In this document: in pieces, positions 16,690-25,961 of the stretch
Numbering within the stretch: the stretch's first letter is position 1
Layout of the letters: each line of letters starts with the position of its first letter
NCBI RefSeq assembly: GCF_002155965.1
Contig: NZ_MUMH01000042.1
Location: 53,545-117,544, forward strand
Source of the DNA: Allokutzneria sp. NRRL B-24872
Lineage (GTDB): Bacteria > Actinomycetota > Actinomycetes > Mycobacteriales > Pseudonocardiaceae
Direction of reading: 5' to 3'
DNA: 64,000 nucleotides
The notes under the pieces: model-generated
What the model saw: only the letters and a program-made list of their open reading frames with translations
Database searches by the model: none
What the model was told of the DNA's origin: nothing
Translations under genes and position numbers: made by a program

Positions 16690-17840
16690 CCGATCACGTC
16701 CACCCAGACGGCGTGGTGGTCGGAGGCGTCGTTCAGGCGGGCGAGCGGCGAATGGCTCGGCTCCCAGAACACCCCGGCGCGCACGGGGATCAGCGGCAGC
16801 GACGGCAGCACGTAGTCGATGCGCAGGTTGCCGGGGGTCTTGTCGTTGAAGTCGCCGGTGTCCTGCCACGACGGCCCGCGCTGGCCCTTGTTCGCCCCGC
16901 CCTGCACGAGCGCGGCCTCGACGGCGCCGATGCTGTGCGGCTTGGGGTCGATCACCTTGTGCGCCTTGAGGAGCAGCTGCGCGGGCAGGTCCGCGCTCTC
17001 ACCGTCGACGGGGTCGGCGTTCTGGTCACCAGCGAAGACGAACGGCCCACCGGTGAGCCCGCCGCGCTTGCCGGCGTCGTCGTAGATGTAGCCGCCCTTG
17101 CCCGGGTTGACGTAGTCGGCCCAGAAGCGGATCTCGTCGTGGTTGCGCTTGCCGTTGCGGTCCTCGGGGCCGTCGAAGGTGGGCGGGGTCGAGTGCGAGA
17201 CCAGGAAGTGCACCTCCTTGCGGCCGACCTGGACGGGCACGTCCCAGTGCGACTTCGACGACAGCCGCAGGATGTCCTGCGCCTGCTTGGAGTAGAAGTC
17301 CCTGGGCAGCTTCGAGCCCGGCATGTCGGCCCAGCGGAACTTCTGGAAGGTCCGGACCGCAGCGGTGTCGATCGGGTGCTTGGAGAGCACCACCATCCCG
17401 TACTGCCCGGGGAACAACCCGAAGCCGTACGCGTCGTCTCCGCCGCCGACCTTGCCGTCGTTGTTGAGGTCGATGCCGGTCGGGACGCCGGTGTTGACGG
17501 GCGCGGTGTAGGAGTAGCGGTACTCGATCGGCTGCGCGCCCTGCTGGCCGACTTCGAGGTAGTTGCGGCGGAACGCGTCCACGGCACGATTGCCCGAGAC
17601 GTAGTCGAACTCGTTGAGCAGCAGCACATCCGGGCGAACGCGCTGCACGACCTCGGCGACCTTGCGCGCCTGCGAATCGTCCTTAGTGGACAGATTCGCG
17701 AGAAGTTCACCCTCGGTCGCGCGGTTCAGCGACGCGTTGAAGGTAGCGAAGCGCGTGGTGAGCTTGTTCTCGGCGGCGACGGCTGTCGGAGCGGCTATGA
17801 CCACCACGGCGAGCGCGGCGGCGAGACTGCGACGGAACAA
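16686..17840 (-). CDS. Secreted endonuclease/exonuclease/phosphatase-fold protein
   Basis: 384 residues with a signal peptide (MFRRSLAAALAVVVIAAPTAVAA). EEP-fold landmarks are RFATFNASLNR, VLLLNEFDYV, VHFLVSHSTPPTFDG, FVFAGDQNADPVDG and the C-terminal NDASDHHAVWVDV (catalytic DHH). It resembles secreted actinobacterial phosphatase/nuclease-like proteins that are about this size. The substrate (phosphodiester, phospholipid or nucleic acid) is unknown. Confidence 0.87.
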   Translation of the reverse strand: MFRRSLAAALAVVVIAAPTAVAAENKLTTRFATFNASLNRATEGELLANLSTKDDSQARKVAEVVQRVRPDVLLLNEFDYVSGNRAVDAFRRNYLEVGQQGAQPIEYRYSYTAPVNTGVPTGIDLNNDGKVGGGDDAYGFGLFPGQYGMVVLSKHPIDTAAVRTFQKFRWADMPGSKLPRDFYSKQAQDILRLSSKSHWDVPVQVGRKEVHFLVSHSTPPTFDGPEDRNGKRNHDEIRFWADYVNPGKGGYIYDDAGKRGGLTGGPFVFAGDQNADPVDGESADLPAQLLLKAHKVIDPKPHSIGAVEAALVQGGANKGQRGPSWQDTGDFNDKTPGNLRIDYVLPSLPLIPVRAGVFWEPSHSPLARLNDASDHHAVWVDVIG

Positions 17841-17852
17841 CGTTCGAACTCC

Positions 17853-19061
17853 TCAGGACTCCCGCACCACACTGGTGCGGTCCAGCTGGGCAGGGTTGGC
17901 GTAACCGGAGAGCGCGAGCATCAGGTCGAACTCGGCGAGCAGGCAGCGCATGGCGTGCTCGACACCACGCCGTCCCGCGACACCGAGTCCGTAGACCCAG
18001 TGCCTGCCAACGAGAACGGCTGACGCGCCGAGCGAGAGCGCGACCATCACGTCAGCGCCGCAACGGATTCCGGAATCGAAGAGCACCGGAACCTTGCCGG
18101 GCAGGGCGCCGACGACCTCGGGAAGGCAGTCCAGCGCGGCGCGCGCACCGTCGACCTGGCGACCGCCGTGGTTGGACACGATGATCCCGTCGGCGCCGGC
18201 GTCGATGACCGCGCGCGCGTCCTCGGCGTGGCAGATCCCTTTGACCACAACGGGAAGCTTGGTCCAGGACTTCAGCTTCGCGAGGTCGGCGAAGGTCAGC
18301 GCGGGGTTGCCGAACTGCCGGGACCACTCGTCGATCGCGGCGCGCATGGCGTCCTCGCCGGACTCCGGCGGCTCGGGCAGTCCTGCGCGGAACACCGGAT
18401 CGGTGAGGTAGTTGCCGATGCCCTGTCCACTGTGGAACGGCAGGTTGCGGTAGCCGAGATCGCGCGGGCGCCAGGACACCGCGCTGGTGTCCACGGTCAG
18501 CACGATCGCCTCGTACCCGGCGCGTTCCGCCCGCGTCACAAGGGATTTCGCGAGTTCGTCGGTGCGCGGCCAGTACAGCTGGAACCAGCGGCGGCCCTCC
18601 GGCTCAGCGTTGGCGATCTTCTCAAGCGGCGTTGTCGACGCCGTGGACACGACGTGCACGAGCCCGAGCGCGGCTGCCGCGGCGGCGGGGGCGAGTTCCG
18701 CGTCGTCATGCACGATGCTGTTGAGCCCGACCGGGGCGAGCAGCACGGGCGCGGCCATCGGGGTGCCGAAGAGCGTGGTGGACAGGTCGCGCTCGGAGAC
18801 GTCGCGCAGCATCCGGGGGACGAGCCGCCAGCGGTCGAAGGCACCGGGGTTGGCGCGCGCGGTGCGCTCGGTTCCGGCTGCTCCGGCGACGAAGGCGAAC
18901 GCCTGGGCCGACATCGCGTTCTCCGCCGCACGCTCCATGCCGTCGTAGGTGATCGGCAGACCCTCGCCGGTGTCGCCGTAGATCTCCTGTTGGTAGTCCC
19001 CGAAGTGGCCCACCGGGGTATGTCTACCCGCCGCGTCGGGTGGGGGGAAGGCGGTTCGCAT
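17853..19061 (-). CDS. FMN-dependent alpha-hydroxy-acid oxidising enzyme (lactate 2-monooxygenase-like)
   Basis: 402 residues. The FMN-binding TIM barrel is clear: PMAAPVLLAPVGLN, VSTASTTPLE, FQLYWPRTDELAKSL, LPVVVKGICHAEDARAVIDAGADGIIVSNHGGRQVDGA (catalytic His and substrate Arg) and VLFDSGIRCGADVMVALSLGA. The N-terminal HFGDYQQEIYGDTGEGLPITYDGMERAA and the length match lactate 2-monooxygenase, not the L-lactate dehydrogenases. It is 12 bases upstream of the EEP gene. Confidence 0.86.
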   Translation of the reverse strand: MRTAFPPPDAAGRHTPVGHFGDYQQEIYGDTGEGLPITYDGMERAAENAMSAQAFAFVAGAAGTERTARANPGAFDRWRLVPRMLRDVSERDLSTTLFGTPMAAPVLLAPVGLNSIVHDDAELAPAAAAAALGLVHVVSTASTTPLEKIANAEPEGRRWFQLYWPRTDELAKSLVTRAERAGYEAIVLTVDTSAVSWRPRDLGYRNLPFHSGQGIGNYLTDPVFRAGLPEPPESGEDAMRAAIDEWSRQFGNPALTFADLAKLKSWTKLPVVVKGICHAEDARAVIDAGADGIIVSNHGGRQVDGARAALDCLPEVVGALPGKVPVLFDSGIRCGADVMVALSLGASAVLVGRHWVYGLGVAGRRGVEHAMRCLLAEFDLMLALSGYANPAQLDRTSVVRES

Positions 19062-19101
19062 ATCTTCGACTGCGCTCGCAGCACATCACGTGGAGGCAGC
19101 C

Positions 19102-20028
19102 GTGCGGTTCAACGAGGACGCCGATCTGGACGTCTCACAGGTGGAGGACCTCCGCGACTCCGGCGGTGGCGGGGTCGGCGGACGGGTCGCCATCGGCGGT
19201 GGTGGGCTCGGCATCGTCGGACTGGTGCTCTACTTCCTGTTCTCGCAGTTCGGCGGCGGTGCCGGCCTGCCAGCGGTGCCCGGTTTCGGGCTGGAGCAGG
19301 TGGAGCGCGGCGGGCGCGTGGACAACGCCAGGCTGGCCGAGGAGTGCCGGACCGGGGCGGACGCCAACGCCAAGGAGGACTGCGCGCTGGTGGCGGTGAT
19401 CAACTCGATCCAGGGCTACTGGAAGCAGCAGTTCGCCGAGTCCGGGCGGACCTACCAGGCGGTGCCGACCAACTTCTTCCGCGGCGGCGTCAACACCCGC
19501 TGCGGCAGCGCGACCTCCGACGTCGGGCCGTTCTACTGCCCCGCCGACTCCGAGGTCTACATCGACCTGGGCTTCTTCACCGAGCTGCGGCAGAAGTTCG
19601 GCGCACAGGGCGGGCCGTTCACGCACGCGTACGTGCTGGCGCACGAGTACGGGCACCACGTGCAGAACCTGCTGGGCACCTCGCGCCAGGTGCGCGGGAG
19701 CGCGACCGGGCCGACGTCCGGCTCAGTGCGCTTGGAACTGCAGGCCGACTGCTACGCGGGCGCGTGGGCCAAGCACGCGACGACCACGCCGACCAGCTCG
19801 GGCAAGCCGTTGATCACGCAGGTCACGCAGAAGGACATCGACGGCGCGCTGGACGCGGCGGCCCGCATCGGTGACGACTTCATCCAGTCGCAGCTCGGCG
19901 GGCGGAAGGTCGACCCGAGCCAGTTCAGCCACGGCAGCTCGCAGCAGCGGCAGAAGTGGTTCACCACCGGGCTGCGCACCGGCAACCCGAACTCCTGCGA
20001 CACCTTCCGCACCAACGACCTCGGCTGA
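19102..20028 (+). CDS. Membrane-anchored neutral zinc metallopeptidase (YpfJ family)
   Basis: 308 residues from the GTG at 19102, preceded by GTGGAGG. A single membrane segment (GIVGLVLYFLFSQFGG) follows an acidic, glycine-rich start. The YpfJ-family domain has HEYGHHVQNLL (HExxH with third-ligand region LELQADCYAGAWA) and a conserved GDDFIQ tail. It is predicted to act outside the membrane; the natural substrate is unknown. Confidence 0.88.
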   Translation: MRFNEDADLDVSQVEDLRDSGGGGVGGRVAIGGGGLGIVGLVLYFLFSQFGGGAGLPAVPGFGLEQVERGGRVDNARLAEECRTGADANAKEDCALVAVINSIQGYWKQQFAESGRTYQAVPTNFFRGGVNTRCGSATSDVGPFYCPADSEVYIDLGFFTELRQKFGAQGGPFTHAYVLAHEYGHHVQNLLGTSRQVRGSATGPTSGSVRLELQADCYAGAWAKHATTTPTSSGKPLITQVTQKDIDGALDAAARIGDDFIQSQLGGRKVDPSQFSHGSSQQRQKWFTTGLRTGNPNSCDTFRTNDLG

Positions 20029-20036
20029 CGCTGACG

Positions 20037-20073
20037 CACCACGGCCCCGGGTGCGGGACCCGGGGCCGTGGTG
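20037..20073. terminator. Bidirectional terminator
   Basis: A perfect 15-bp stem (CACCACGGCCCCGGG with CCCGGGGCCGTGGTG) and 7-base loop between the convergent metallopeptidase and aminopeptidase genes. Confidence 0.8.
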
Positions 20074-20081
20074 ACGAGCTG

Positions 20082-21641
20082 TCAGGCGGTGATGTGGTCG
20101 TGCGAGTGCTTGTTGTCCAGCTTCAGGCTGGGCGCCGAGCGCAGCGCGGCGAGCCTGGCGTTCTTGCGGACAGCGCGCGACGGGACGCCGTTGACGTCCT
20201 CGGTGCTGGTCGCGTACGCGCCGACCGACCAGGCGATGGCACCGGAGTTCCGGTTCAGCGCGGCCTGGTTGACGTTGCCGAGGTTGTCGCACGCCTGGTG
20301 GTAGCACTTGTCGTAGGCGACACCCGCCTGGCCGCCCCACTTCTCGGCCTGCGCGGCGGTCATGATGCCCTCGGCGCCGGTGAACAGGCCACCGGCCGGG
20401 ATGCCGACCTTGATGAACTCGCCGTAGTCCGAGCGACCGGAGAAGTCCGTGCCCTCACTGGGAACGCCGCGCTTGGCGAAGTAGTCGACGAAGGTCTTCT
20501 CGATCTGGGCCGAGCCGTACGGGCCGGGGCCCGCGCCCGTCTTGTCCGAGTCGTCGCCGTCGTAGACGAAGTACGCCGCGTTCGGCGAGCCGACCATGTC
20601 GAAGTTCAGGTAGAGCGCGATGTCCAGCTGCTGCTCGAAGGTCAGGCCCTGGACGTACTTGGTCGAGCCGACCAGGCCCAGCTCCTCAGCGCCCCACCAG
20701 GCGAAGCGGACCGCGTTCTTGACCTTGGCCGTGCCGCCGAGCTGCAACGCGGTCTCCAGCAGCGCCGCCGAGCCCGTGCCGTTGTCGTTGATGCCCGCGC
20801 CGCCGTCGACGCTGTCCAGGTGCGCGCCCGCCATCACGACGTTGTCGACGCGACCGGTGCGGGTCTGGGCGATGATGTTGCGGCTGGGCCGGGCCTCGAT
20901 GTGCACGCGCAGGTCGATCGTGGTGGCAGCGCCCGCCTTGGCCGCGAGCGCGGTGCCCTCGGCCTTGGTCACGCCGCCGGTCGGCACCTTCGCGCTGGCC
21001 GCGTCGCCGAGCGTCCAGCCCTCCGGCCCGGTGTCGCTGTTGTCCGAGATGATCACGGCCTTGGCGCCGAGGCTCGCCGCGTTGAGCTGCTTCTGCGCGA
21101 AGGAGCACGAGCCCCTGCGGATCAGCACGACCGCGCCGCTGACCGGGAGGCCGGCGAAGTCGCTGGTCTCGCAGCCGGGGCTGCCGTCCTCTGGCACGAC
21201 CACCAGCGGTCCGGAGATGCCGCCGACCGCCGTGTTCGGCGAGAACTCCAGCGGGTCGGCCGCGGCCTTCACGCCGCCCGCGTCCACCGTGCCCGCGTCG
21301 ATGATCTCGTGGTCGTAGGTGAAGGTCGGCGTGGTGACGTCGAAGCCCGCCGCCCGGAGCTTGCCCGCCACGTAGTCGATGCTGGCGTCGTAGCCCTTGG
21401 TGCCCGCCGCGCGGGAGCCGCCGTTGGAGTCGGCGATGCGCTGGAGCGCGCGCAGGTGGCGGTGCACGTTGTCGACGGTGACCTTGCGGTCGAGCTGCTT
21501 GGCGAGCGCCGGACCGTCGATCTCACCGCCGGGGGCCGCGGGGCCGGGGATCGCGCCCGCCGACGCGGAGCTGATAGCCAGCCCCGCGCACACCGCGGTC
21601 GCGAGCAGGGATGTTCGGAGAGCCGTACGGGGTGAACGCAT
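20082..21641 (-). CDS. Secreted M28 aminopeptidase with PA domain
   Basis: 519 residues from the ATG at 21641, preceded by AGGAGC. Signal peptide ending near SASAGA. A PA domain inserts at about residues 130-240 (VVLIRRGSCSFAQKQLNAASLGAKAVII). The M28 zinc ligands follow: AGAHLDSVDGGAGINDNGTGSAALLE, WWGAEELGLVGS (catalytic Glu pair), NFDMVGSPN and CYHQACD. It resembles Streptomyces leucine aminopeptidases and should release N-terminal residues from peptides outside the cell. Confidence 0.92.
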   Translation of the reverse strand: MRSPRTALRTSLLATAVCAGLAISSASAGAIPGPAAPGGEIDGPALAKQLDRKVTVDNVHRHLRALQRIADSNGGSRAAGTKGYDASIDYVAGKLRAAGFDVTTPTFTYDHEIIDAGTVDAGGVKAAADPLEFSPNTAVGGISGPLVVVPEDGSPGCETSDFAGLPVSGAVVLIRRGSCSFAQKQLNAASLGAKAVIISDNSDTGPEGWTLGDAASAKVPTGGVTKAEGTALAAKAGAATTIDLRVHIEARPSRNIIAQTRTGRVDNVVMAGAHLDSVDGGAGINDNGTGSAALLETALQLGGTAKVKNAVRFAWWGAEELGLVGSTKYVQGLTFEQQLDIALYLNFDMVGSPNAAYFVYDGDDSDKTGAGPGPYGSAQIEKTFVDYFAKRGVPSEGTDFSGRSDYGEFIKVGIPAGGLFTGAEGIMTAAQAEKWGGQAGVAYDKCYHQACDNLGNVNQAALNRNSGAIAWSVGAYATSTEDVNGVPSRAVRKNARLAALRSAPSLKLDNKHSHDHITA

Positions 21642-21867
21642 GCGTGCTCCTGAATTAGTTCCGCCCAATGGCGACACCCTCGTCGGCACGTCCTTGCTGT
21701 TCAAGGGGTTATCCGGCCGTCCGGACTAGGCCAGGCGGCGGTATCGGCACGGCCGACCTCGCGCAAGGGGTTCGTCTCGTTCGGGTAACCGTCCTGTCCC
21801 GACTCGGGTGGGGTGATCGTCGCTGCGCCGAGCCCGGGTACCGGCCGTTTGCCGATAGCGTCGGCGC

Positions 21868-22863
21868 ATGCAGGCGATCGTGATCCGTGAACCAGGTGGT
21901 CCCGAGGTGCTCAGGTGGGCGCCCTTGCCCGACCCGAAGCCGGGCAAGGGCGAGGTGCTCATCGAGGTGACCGCGACAGCGGTCAACCGCGCCGACCTGT
22001 TGCAGCGCAAGGGTTTCTACCCTCCGCCGCCCGGAGCGTCGAAGGTGCTCGGACTGGAGTGCTCCGGCACGGTCCTGGCCGTCGGCCCCGAGGTCAGCGG
22101 CTGGAAGCCCGGCAACCAGGTGTGCGCGCTGCTCGCCGGCGGCGGTTACGCCGAACGGGTTGTGGTGCCCGCCGCGCAGCTGCTCCCGGTGCCGCAGGGC
22201 GTGGACCTGGTGACCGCGGCGGGCCTGCCCGAGGTGGCCTGCACCGTCTGGTCGAACCTGGTGATGAACGCCGGGCTGACCGAGGGCGAGACGCTGCTCG
22301 TGCACGGCGGCGCCGGCGGGATCGGCACGTTCGCCGTGCAGGTCGGCCGCGCGCTCGGCGCGAAGGTCGCCGTCACCGCGGGCACCGACACCGGCCTTGA
22401 GCGCTGCCGCGAACTCGGCGCGGAGATCGCCGTCAACTACCGCACCGAGGACTTCGTCGAGGTCGTGCGCAAGGCGACCGGCGACCGCGGCGCCGACGTC
22501 GTGCTCGACAACATGGGCGCCGCGTACTTCGAGCGCAACGTCGAGGTGCTCGCGCAGGACGGCCGCCTCGTCGTGATCGGCCTGCAGGGCGGGGTGAAGT
22601 CCGAGCTCAACCTCGGCACCCTGCTCACCAAGCGCGCCACCGTGTCCGCGACCGCGTTGCGCAGCCGCCCCGTCGACGGCCGCAACGGCAAGGGCGAGAT
22701 CGTCGCCCAGGTCCGCAAGCACCTGTGGCCGCTGATCGCCAACGGCACCGTGAAGCCCGTCGTGCACACCACGCTGCCCGTCAAGTCCGCTGGCGACGCC
22801 CACCGCATCCTCGAAGCGGGCGGCGTCATCGGCAAGATCATCCTCGCGGTCCGCTCCTCCTGA
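21868..22863 (+). CDS. NAD(P)H:quinone oxidoreductase (zeta-crystallin/PIG3 type)
   Basis: 331 residues. A zinc-independent medium-chain reductase: GroES-like start (MQAIVIREPGGPEVLRW), LGLECSGTVLAVGPEVSGW, and the Rossmann motif LLVHGGAGGIGTFAVQVGRALGA. No zinc-ligand cysteines are present. In Mycobacterium tuberculosis a similar oxidoreductase (Rv3777) lies just before an aminotransferase and bpa, the same order as here, so the neighbourhood is conserved. Confidence 0.88.
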   Translation: MQAIVIREPGGPEVLRWAPLPDPKPGKGEVLIEVTATAVNRADLLQRKGFYPPPPGASKVLGLECSGTVLAVGPEVSGWKPGNQVCALLAGGGYAERVVVPAAQLLPVPQGVDLVTAAGLPEVACTVWSNLVMNAGLTEGETLLVHGGAGGIGTFAVQVGRALGAKVAVTAGTDTGLERCRELGAEIAVNYRTEDFVEVVRKATGDRGADVVLDNMGAAYFERNVEVLAQDGRLVVIGLQGGVKSELNLGTLLTKRATVSATALRSRPVDGRNGKGEIVAQVRKHLWPLIANGTVKPVVHTTLPVKSAGDAHRILEAGGVIGKIILAVRSS

Positions 22864-22877
22864 CGCCAACGCCGTCG

Positions 22878-22935
22878 AACTCCCGTTTCGTACTCATAAC
22901 GGCCGTCACCCCGCTATGAGTACGAAACGGGAGTT
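22878..22935. repeat. Inverted-repeat element, copy 1
   Basis: Perfect 21-bp arms, each beginning or ending in AACTCCCGTTTCGTAC or its complement, around a 16-base centre. It lies 15 bases past the oxidoreductase stop. A second copy sharing the 16-bp core arm lies inside the CocE gene at 30728-30798. It could form a very stable hairpin, so a terminator role is possible here. Confidence 0.75.
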
Positions 22936-22969
22936 TCTCCACAGCGCCTACCCACACCCTCGCGCACTC

Positions 22970-23099
22970 TGTGGACAACTCCGACACGTCGTGAGGGTCC
23001 CCGCCCAGGGGGTCCCCCTGTTTCCAGTGTTCAGGACCATGTGGTCAGCGCGAAAGCAGCTTTCCCCAACCTGTGGACAACTACCCTCGTTGTGGACAA
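22970..23099 (-). other. Cluster of three DnaA-box-like 9-mers
   Basis: TGTGGACAA occurs at 22970-22978, 23072-23080 and 23091-23099, all in the same orientation (TTGTCCACA on the minus strand). This matches the DnaA box of GC-rich actinobacteria. It lies in non-coding DNA with no AT-rich unwinding region visible, so it is not evidence of an origin. Confidence 0.4.
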
Positions 23100-23137
23100 C
23101 TCCCCCGCACCTGCTCCCCACTCCACCCGCGAGGCCC

Positions 23138-23332
23138 TCAATGACCCCTCCAGGTACTTGAGCGCACCAAACGACCCGTTCAGCGCCCTCAACGCACCAA
23201 ACGGGTCGTTCAGGGCCTCAACGCACTGAAGGGGTCGTTCAGGGCTCCGTGAGCGCCTGAATGACTCGTTCATGTGGTTGAGCGTGCTGAACGAGTCATT
23301 CAGTGCGTTCAACTTGGTGAACGAGTCGTTCA
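23138..23332. repeat. 30-bp-period palindromic repeat array 1
   Basis: Seven units of a 15-bp palindrome related to TGAAYGASTCRTTCA, some with GGGTC centres and the first degenerate. Clear units start at 23168, 23198, 23227, 23258, 23288 and 23318, so the period is 29-31 and mostly exactly 30. Spacers of about 15 bases are semi-conserved (GTGCGTTCAACTTGG-like). It fills the gap between convergent genes. The frames are open because the period is a multiple of three, but I do not regard it as coding. Confidence 0.85.
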
Positions 23333-23370
23333 GCACGTCCGCCACCGGCTGCCACCCGCCGGGCGCGGTG

Positions 23371-24027
23371 TCAGGAGGGGGCGAGGGTGGAGATGGCCAG
23401 GCGGGTGCCGGAGGGGTCGGAACGGGTGATGAGGTCGTACTCGTCCTGCCAGCGGGCGGCCACGGTCAGCTCGCCGGGGCGGTCGACGTCGTCGAGCACG
23501 AGGGTGGCGCCGGGCGCCATGGCCCAGCGCAGCGTGGGCAGCGCGGGGTAGCGGATCATCGACTGGCCGGGGTCGGTGCTGGGCGGGCCGTCGACGATCA
23601 GCATGTCCACCAGGCCGTACTGGTCGACGTAGGCGGCGACGGCCGGGGAGACGACCTCGGTGGAGTACCACCGCATGCCGTTGGCGTTCTCGGCGAGCGG
23701 GGCGTGCACGACCTTGGCGACGCCGTGCAGGCCCTCGCGGCGCAACTGCGTCTCGGCGTAGGTGGTCCAGCGCTCGTCGTTGTCGATGGACAGCAGGCGC
23801 CCGTACCCGCGCCGGGCGAGCAGCCGCGCGAGCACGATGGTCGACGGGCCGGTGCCGCACTCGACGAGCACGGTGCGCCCGCCGAGCAGGACCTCGTCGA
23901 GCAGCGCGGTGAGGCCGGTGGGGCGCAACGTCGCGGTCGCGGAGAACGGCAGGTACTCCGTGAGCAGCGGCCCCAGGCGCATCCACGCGTTGAGGTCCGC
24001 CATCGCGCGGCGCAGCGACTCGTCCAA
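23371..24027 (-). CDS. SAM-dependent methyltransferase-like protein
   Basis: 218 residues from a TTG at 24027, chosen because CTGGAGG lies just upstream; the next candidate is the ATG at 24003. The Rossmann motif VLVECGTGPSTIVLARLLARRGYGRLLSIDNDERW corresponds to methyltransferase motifs I and II, and VDMLIVDGPPSTDPG to motif IV. The target is unknown. It lies 20 bases downstream of the aminotransferase-like gene and is probably co-transcribed with it. Confidence 0.72.
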   Translation of the reverse strand: MDESLRRAMADLNAWMRLGPLLTEYLPFSATATLRPTGLTALLDEVLLGGRTVLVECGTGPSTIVLARLLARRGYGRLLSIDNDERWTTYAETQLRREGLHGVAKVVHAPLAENANGMRWYSTEVVSPAVAAYVDQYGLVDMLIVDGPPSTDPGQSMIRYPALPTLRWAMAPGATLVLDDVDRPGELTVAARWQDEYDLITRSDPSGTRLAISTLAPS

Positions 24028-24047
24028 CCCGGCCTCCAGCTCCTGGG

Positions 24048-25247
24048 TCAGCGCAGCTCGGCGATGGCGCGCACGAGCTGGTCGACCTCGACGGTGTTCG
24101 TGTAGTGCGCGAGGCCGACGCGCACGGCGCCACCGACCTCGCCGACGCCGAGCGCGGCGAACACGCCGTTCTGGCCGTTGTCGGAGAAGGCGCAGATGCC
24201 GCGTTCGGCGAGGTGCTCGACGGCGGCCCACGCCTTGGTGCCGGCGATGGTGAACGCCACGGAGGGGATTCGGCGCATGGCATCGCCTATGACCATCACG
24301 TGGCGCAGCGCGCGCAGTTCGTTGATGAGGCTGGCCATCAGGCCCGCCTGGTAGGCCTTGACCGAGCCGAGCGAGGTCAGCAGCCGCTCGCGACGCGGGC
24401 CGATCGCGGCGTCGTCCAGGGTCGCGAGGTAGTCCACGGAAGCCACGACGCCCGCGAGCAGCGGATAGGCGTGCGGGCCGAGCTCAAGGCGCTCCGGACC
24501 GCGCGCCCCCGGGTCCAGCGAGCACGAGGCCAGCCGGTCGAGCAGGCTCGCGTCGCGGAACACCAGCGCTCCGACCGGCGGACCGCCCCACGCCGATGCG
24601 GAGACGGCGACGATGTCGGCGCCCATCGCGGTCATGTCGAGCGGGAGGAACGGGGCGGCGGCGGAGGCGTCGACCACCACGAGCGCGCCAGCCGCACGCG
24701 CGTAGTCGGCGATCTTGCGCACGTCCGGGCGGGTGCCGACGGCGCCGGAGGCGGCGGTGATCGCCACCACCTTGGTGCGGGAGCTGACCAGGTCGCCGTA
24801 CTGCCACGCGGGCAGCTCGCAGGTCTCGATGTCGACCTCGCCCCAGCGGACCGTGCAGCCGGAGCGCTGTGCGGCGCGCTGCCACGGCAGGACGTTGCCG
24901 GGGTGGTCCAGGCGGGAGACGACGACCTCGTCGCCGAGCAGCCAGCCCTGGCCGACCGCGTCGGCGAGGCGTTCCAGCAGCACCGCCGAGCTGGGCCCGA
25001 GCACGACCCCGGACGGATCGGCTCCGACCAGGTCGGCGAAGGCGCGGCGAGCGGCCTCGACGATCGCCTCCGCCCGTTGGGAGGCAGGGAAAATTCCCCC
25101 AGGACCGGAGACGGGGGCGCGCAACGCCGTCGACACCGCCGTCGCAACCCCTTCAGGGACTTGCATACCGGCAGGTGTGTCCAGGTGCACCCAACCGTCG
25201 CCCAGTGCGGGGAAGAGCCCACGGACTTGAGCGACGTCGAACGCCAT
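24048..25247 (-). CDS. Class V aminotransferase/cysteine desulfurase homologue lacking the PLP lysine
   Basis: 399 residues. The fold is clear: HLDTPAGMQVPEGVATAV, SRLDHPGNVLPW, ITAASGAVGTRPDV, the cofactor aspartate in VVDASAAAPFLPLDM (Asp203), and a C-terminal RVGLAHYTNTVEVDQLV. The segment that normally carries the Schiff-base lysine (S-x-H/Y-K-x-x-GP) reads SASAWGGP at 216-223, placing Ala219 where the lysine should be. If the alignment holds, the protein cannot form the internal aldimine. The position next to bpa corresponds to the Rv3778c-Rv3780 neighbourhood of M. tuberculosis. Confidence 0.82.
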   Translation of the reverse strand: MAFDVAQVRGLFPALGDGWVHLDTPAGMQVPEGVATAVSTALRAPVSGPGGIFPASQRAEAIVEAARRAFADLVGADPSGVVLGPSSAVLLERLADAVGQGWLLGDEVVVSRLDHPGNVLPWQRAAQRSGCTVRWGEVDIETCELPAWQYGDLVSSRTKVVAITAASGAVGTRPDVRKIADYARAAGALVVVDASAAAPFLPLDMTAMGADIVAVSASAWGGPPVGALVFRDASLLDRLASCSLDPGARGPERLELGPHAYPLLAGVVASVDYLATLDDAAIGPRRERLLTSLGSVKAYQAGLMASLINELRALRHVMVIGDAMRRIPSVAFTIAGTKAWAAVEHLAERGICAFSDNGQNGVFAALGVGEVGGAVRVGLAHYTNTVEVDQLVRAIAELR

Positions 25248-25370
25248 GCGACACACCGTACGGAGGATGTCCAGTCCCGTGGTCGGCGGGTAGGCGACGT
25301 CACGCAGCAGAGTCGGACGGTTACCACGGCCGGGTCGCATCGCGGTGGCCGCTCGGGCCAGGATGGTGGC

Positions 25371-25931
25371 ATGACTCAGCCCAGCGACAACGACGGCGAG
25401 CAGCGGGTCGTGGTCATCGGACCGGACGGCACCCCGATGGGCGCGCTGCCGACCGGAGGTTTCGGCCAGAACGGCGAGGACGCCGACGGCTCGCACGAGG
25501 TGACCGACCTCGTCGAACAGCCAGCCAAGGTGATGCGGATCGGCACCATGATCAAGCAGCTGCTGGAGGAGGTGCGCGCCGCTCCCCTCGACGACGCCAG
25601 CCGCAGCAGGCTCAAGGAGATCCACCGTTCCTCCATCAAGGAGCTGGAGCAGGGCCTCGCCCCGGAGCTGCGCGAGGAGCTGGAGCGGCTGACCCTGCCG
25701 TTCGAGGAGGGCTCGACGCCGTCGGACGCGGAGCTGCGGATCGCCCAGGCCCAGTTGGTCGGCTGGCTGGAGGGGCTCTTCCACGGCATCCAGACCGCCC
25801 TGTTCGCGCAGCAGATGGCCGCGCGGGTGCAGCTGGAGCAGATGCGCAGGGGCGCGCTGCCGCCCGGCCTCGGCGGCGGGGACGGCGACCAGGGCGGCCC
25901 GAAGATCAGCGGGACCGGCCAGTACCTCTGA
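25371..25931 (+). CDS. bpa: Bacterial proteasome activator (Bpa/PafE)
   Basis: 186 residues. The helical core (VMRIGTMIKQLLEEVRAAPLDDASRSRL, then IKELEQGLAPELREELERLTLPF and AQLVGWLEGLFHGIQTALFAQQMAARVQLEQMR) matches the ring-forming, ATP-independent activator of the 20S proteasome. It ends in GQYL, the C-terminal docking motif that opens the proteasome gate. The divergent aminotransferase-like and nearby oxidoreductase genes match the mycobacterial gene order. Confidence 0.93.
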   Translation: MTQPSDNDGEQRVVVIGPDGTPMGALPTGGFGQNGEDADGSHEVTDLVEQPAKVMRIGTMIKQLLEEVRAAPLDDASRSRLKEIHRSSIKELEQGLAPELREELERLTLPFEEGSTPSDAELRIAQAQLVGWLEGLFHGIQTALFAQQMAARVQLEQMRRGALPPGLGGGDGDQGGPKISGTGQYL

Positions 25932-25961
25932 CTGCTCCGTTCGGCGGAGCCACAACCTAGT

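Noticed and set aside
22970..23099. Replication origin suggested by DnaA boxes
   Set aside because: No dnaA, dnaN, gyrB or AT-rich unwinding region is nearby and only three boxes are present.
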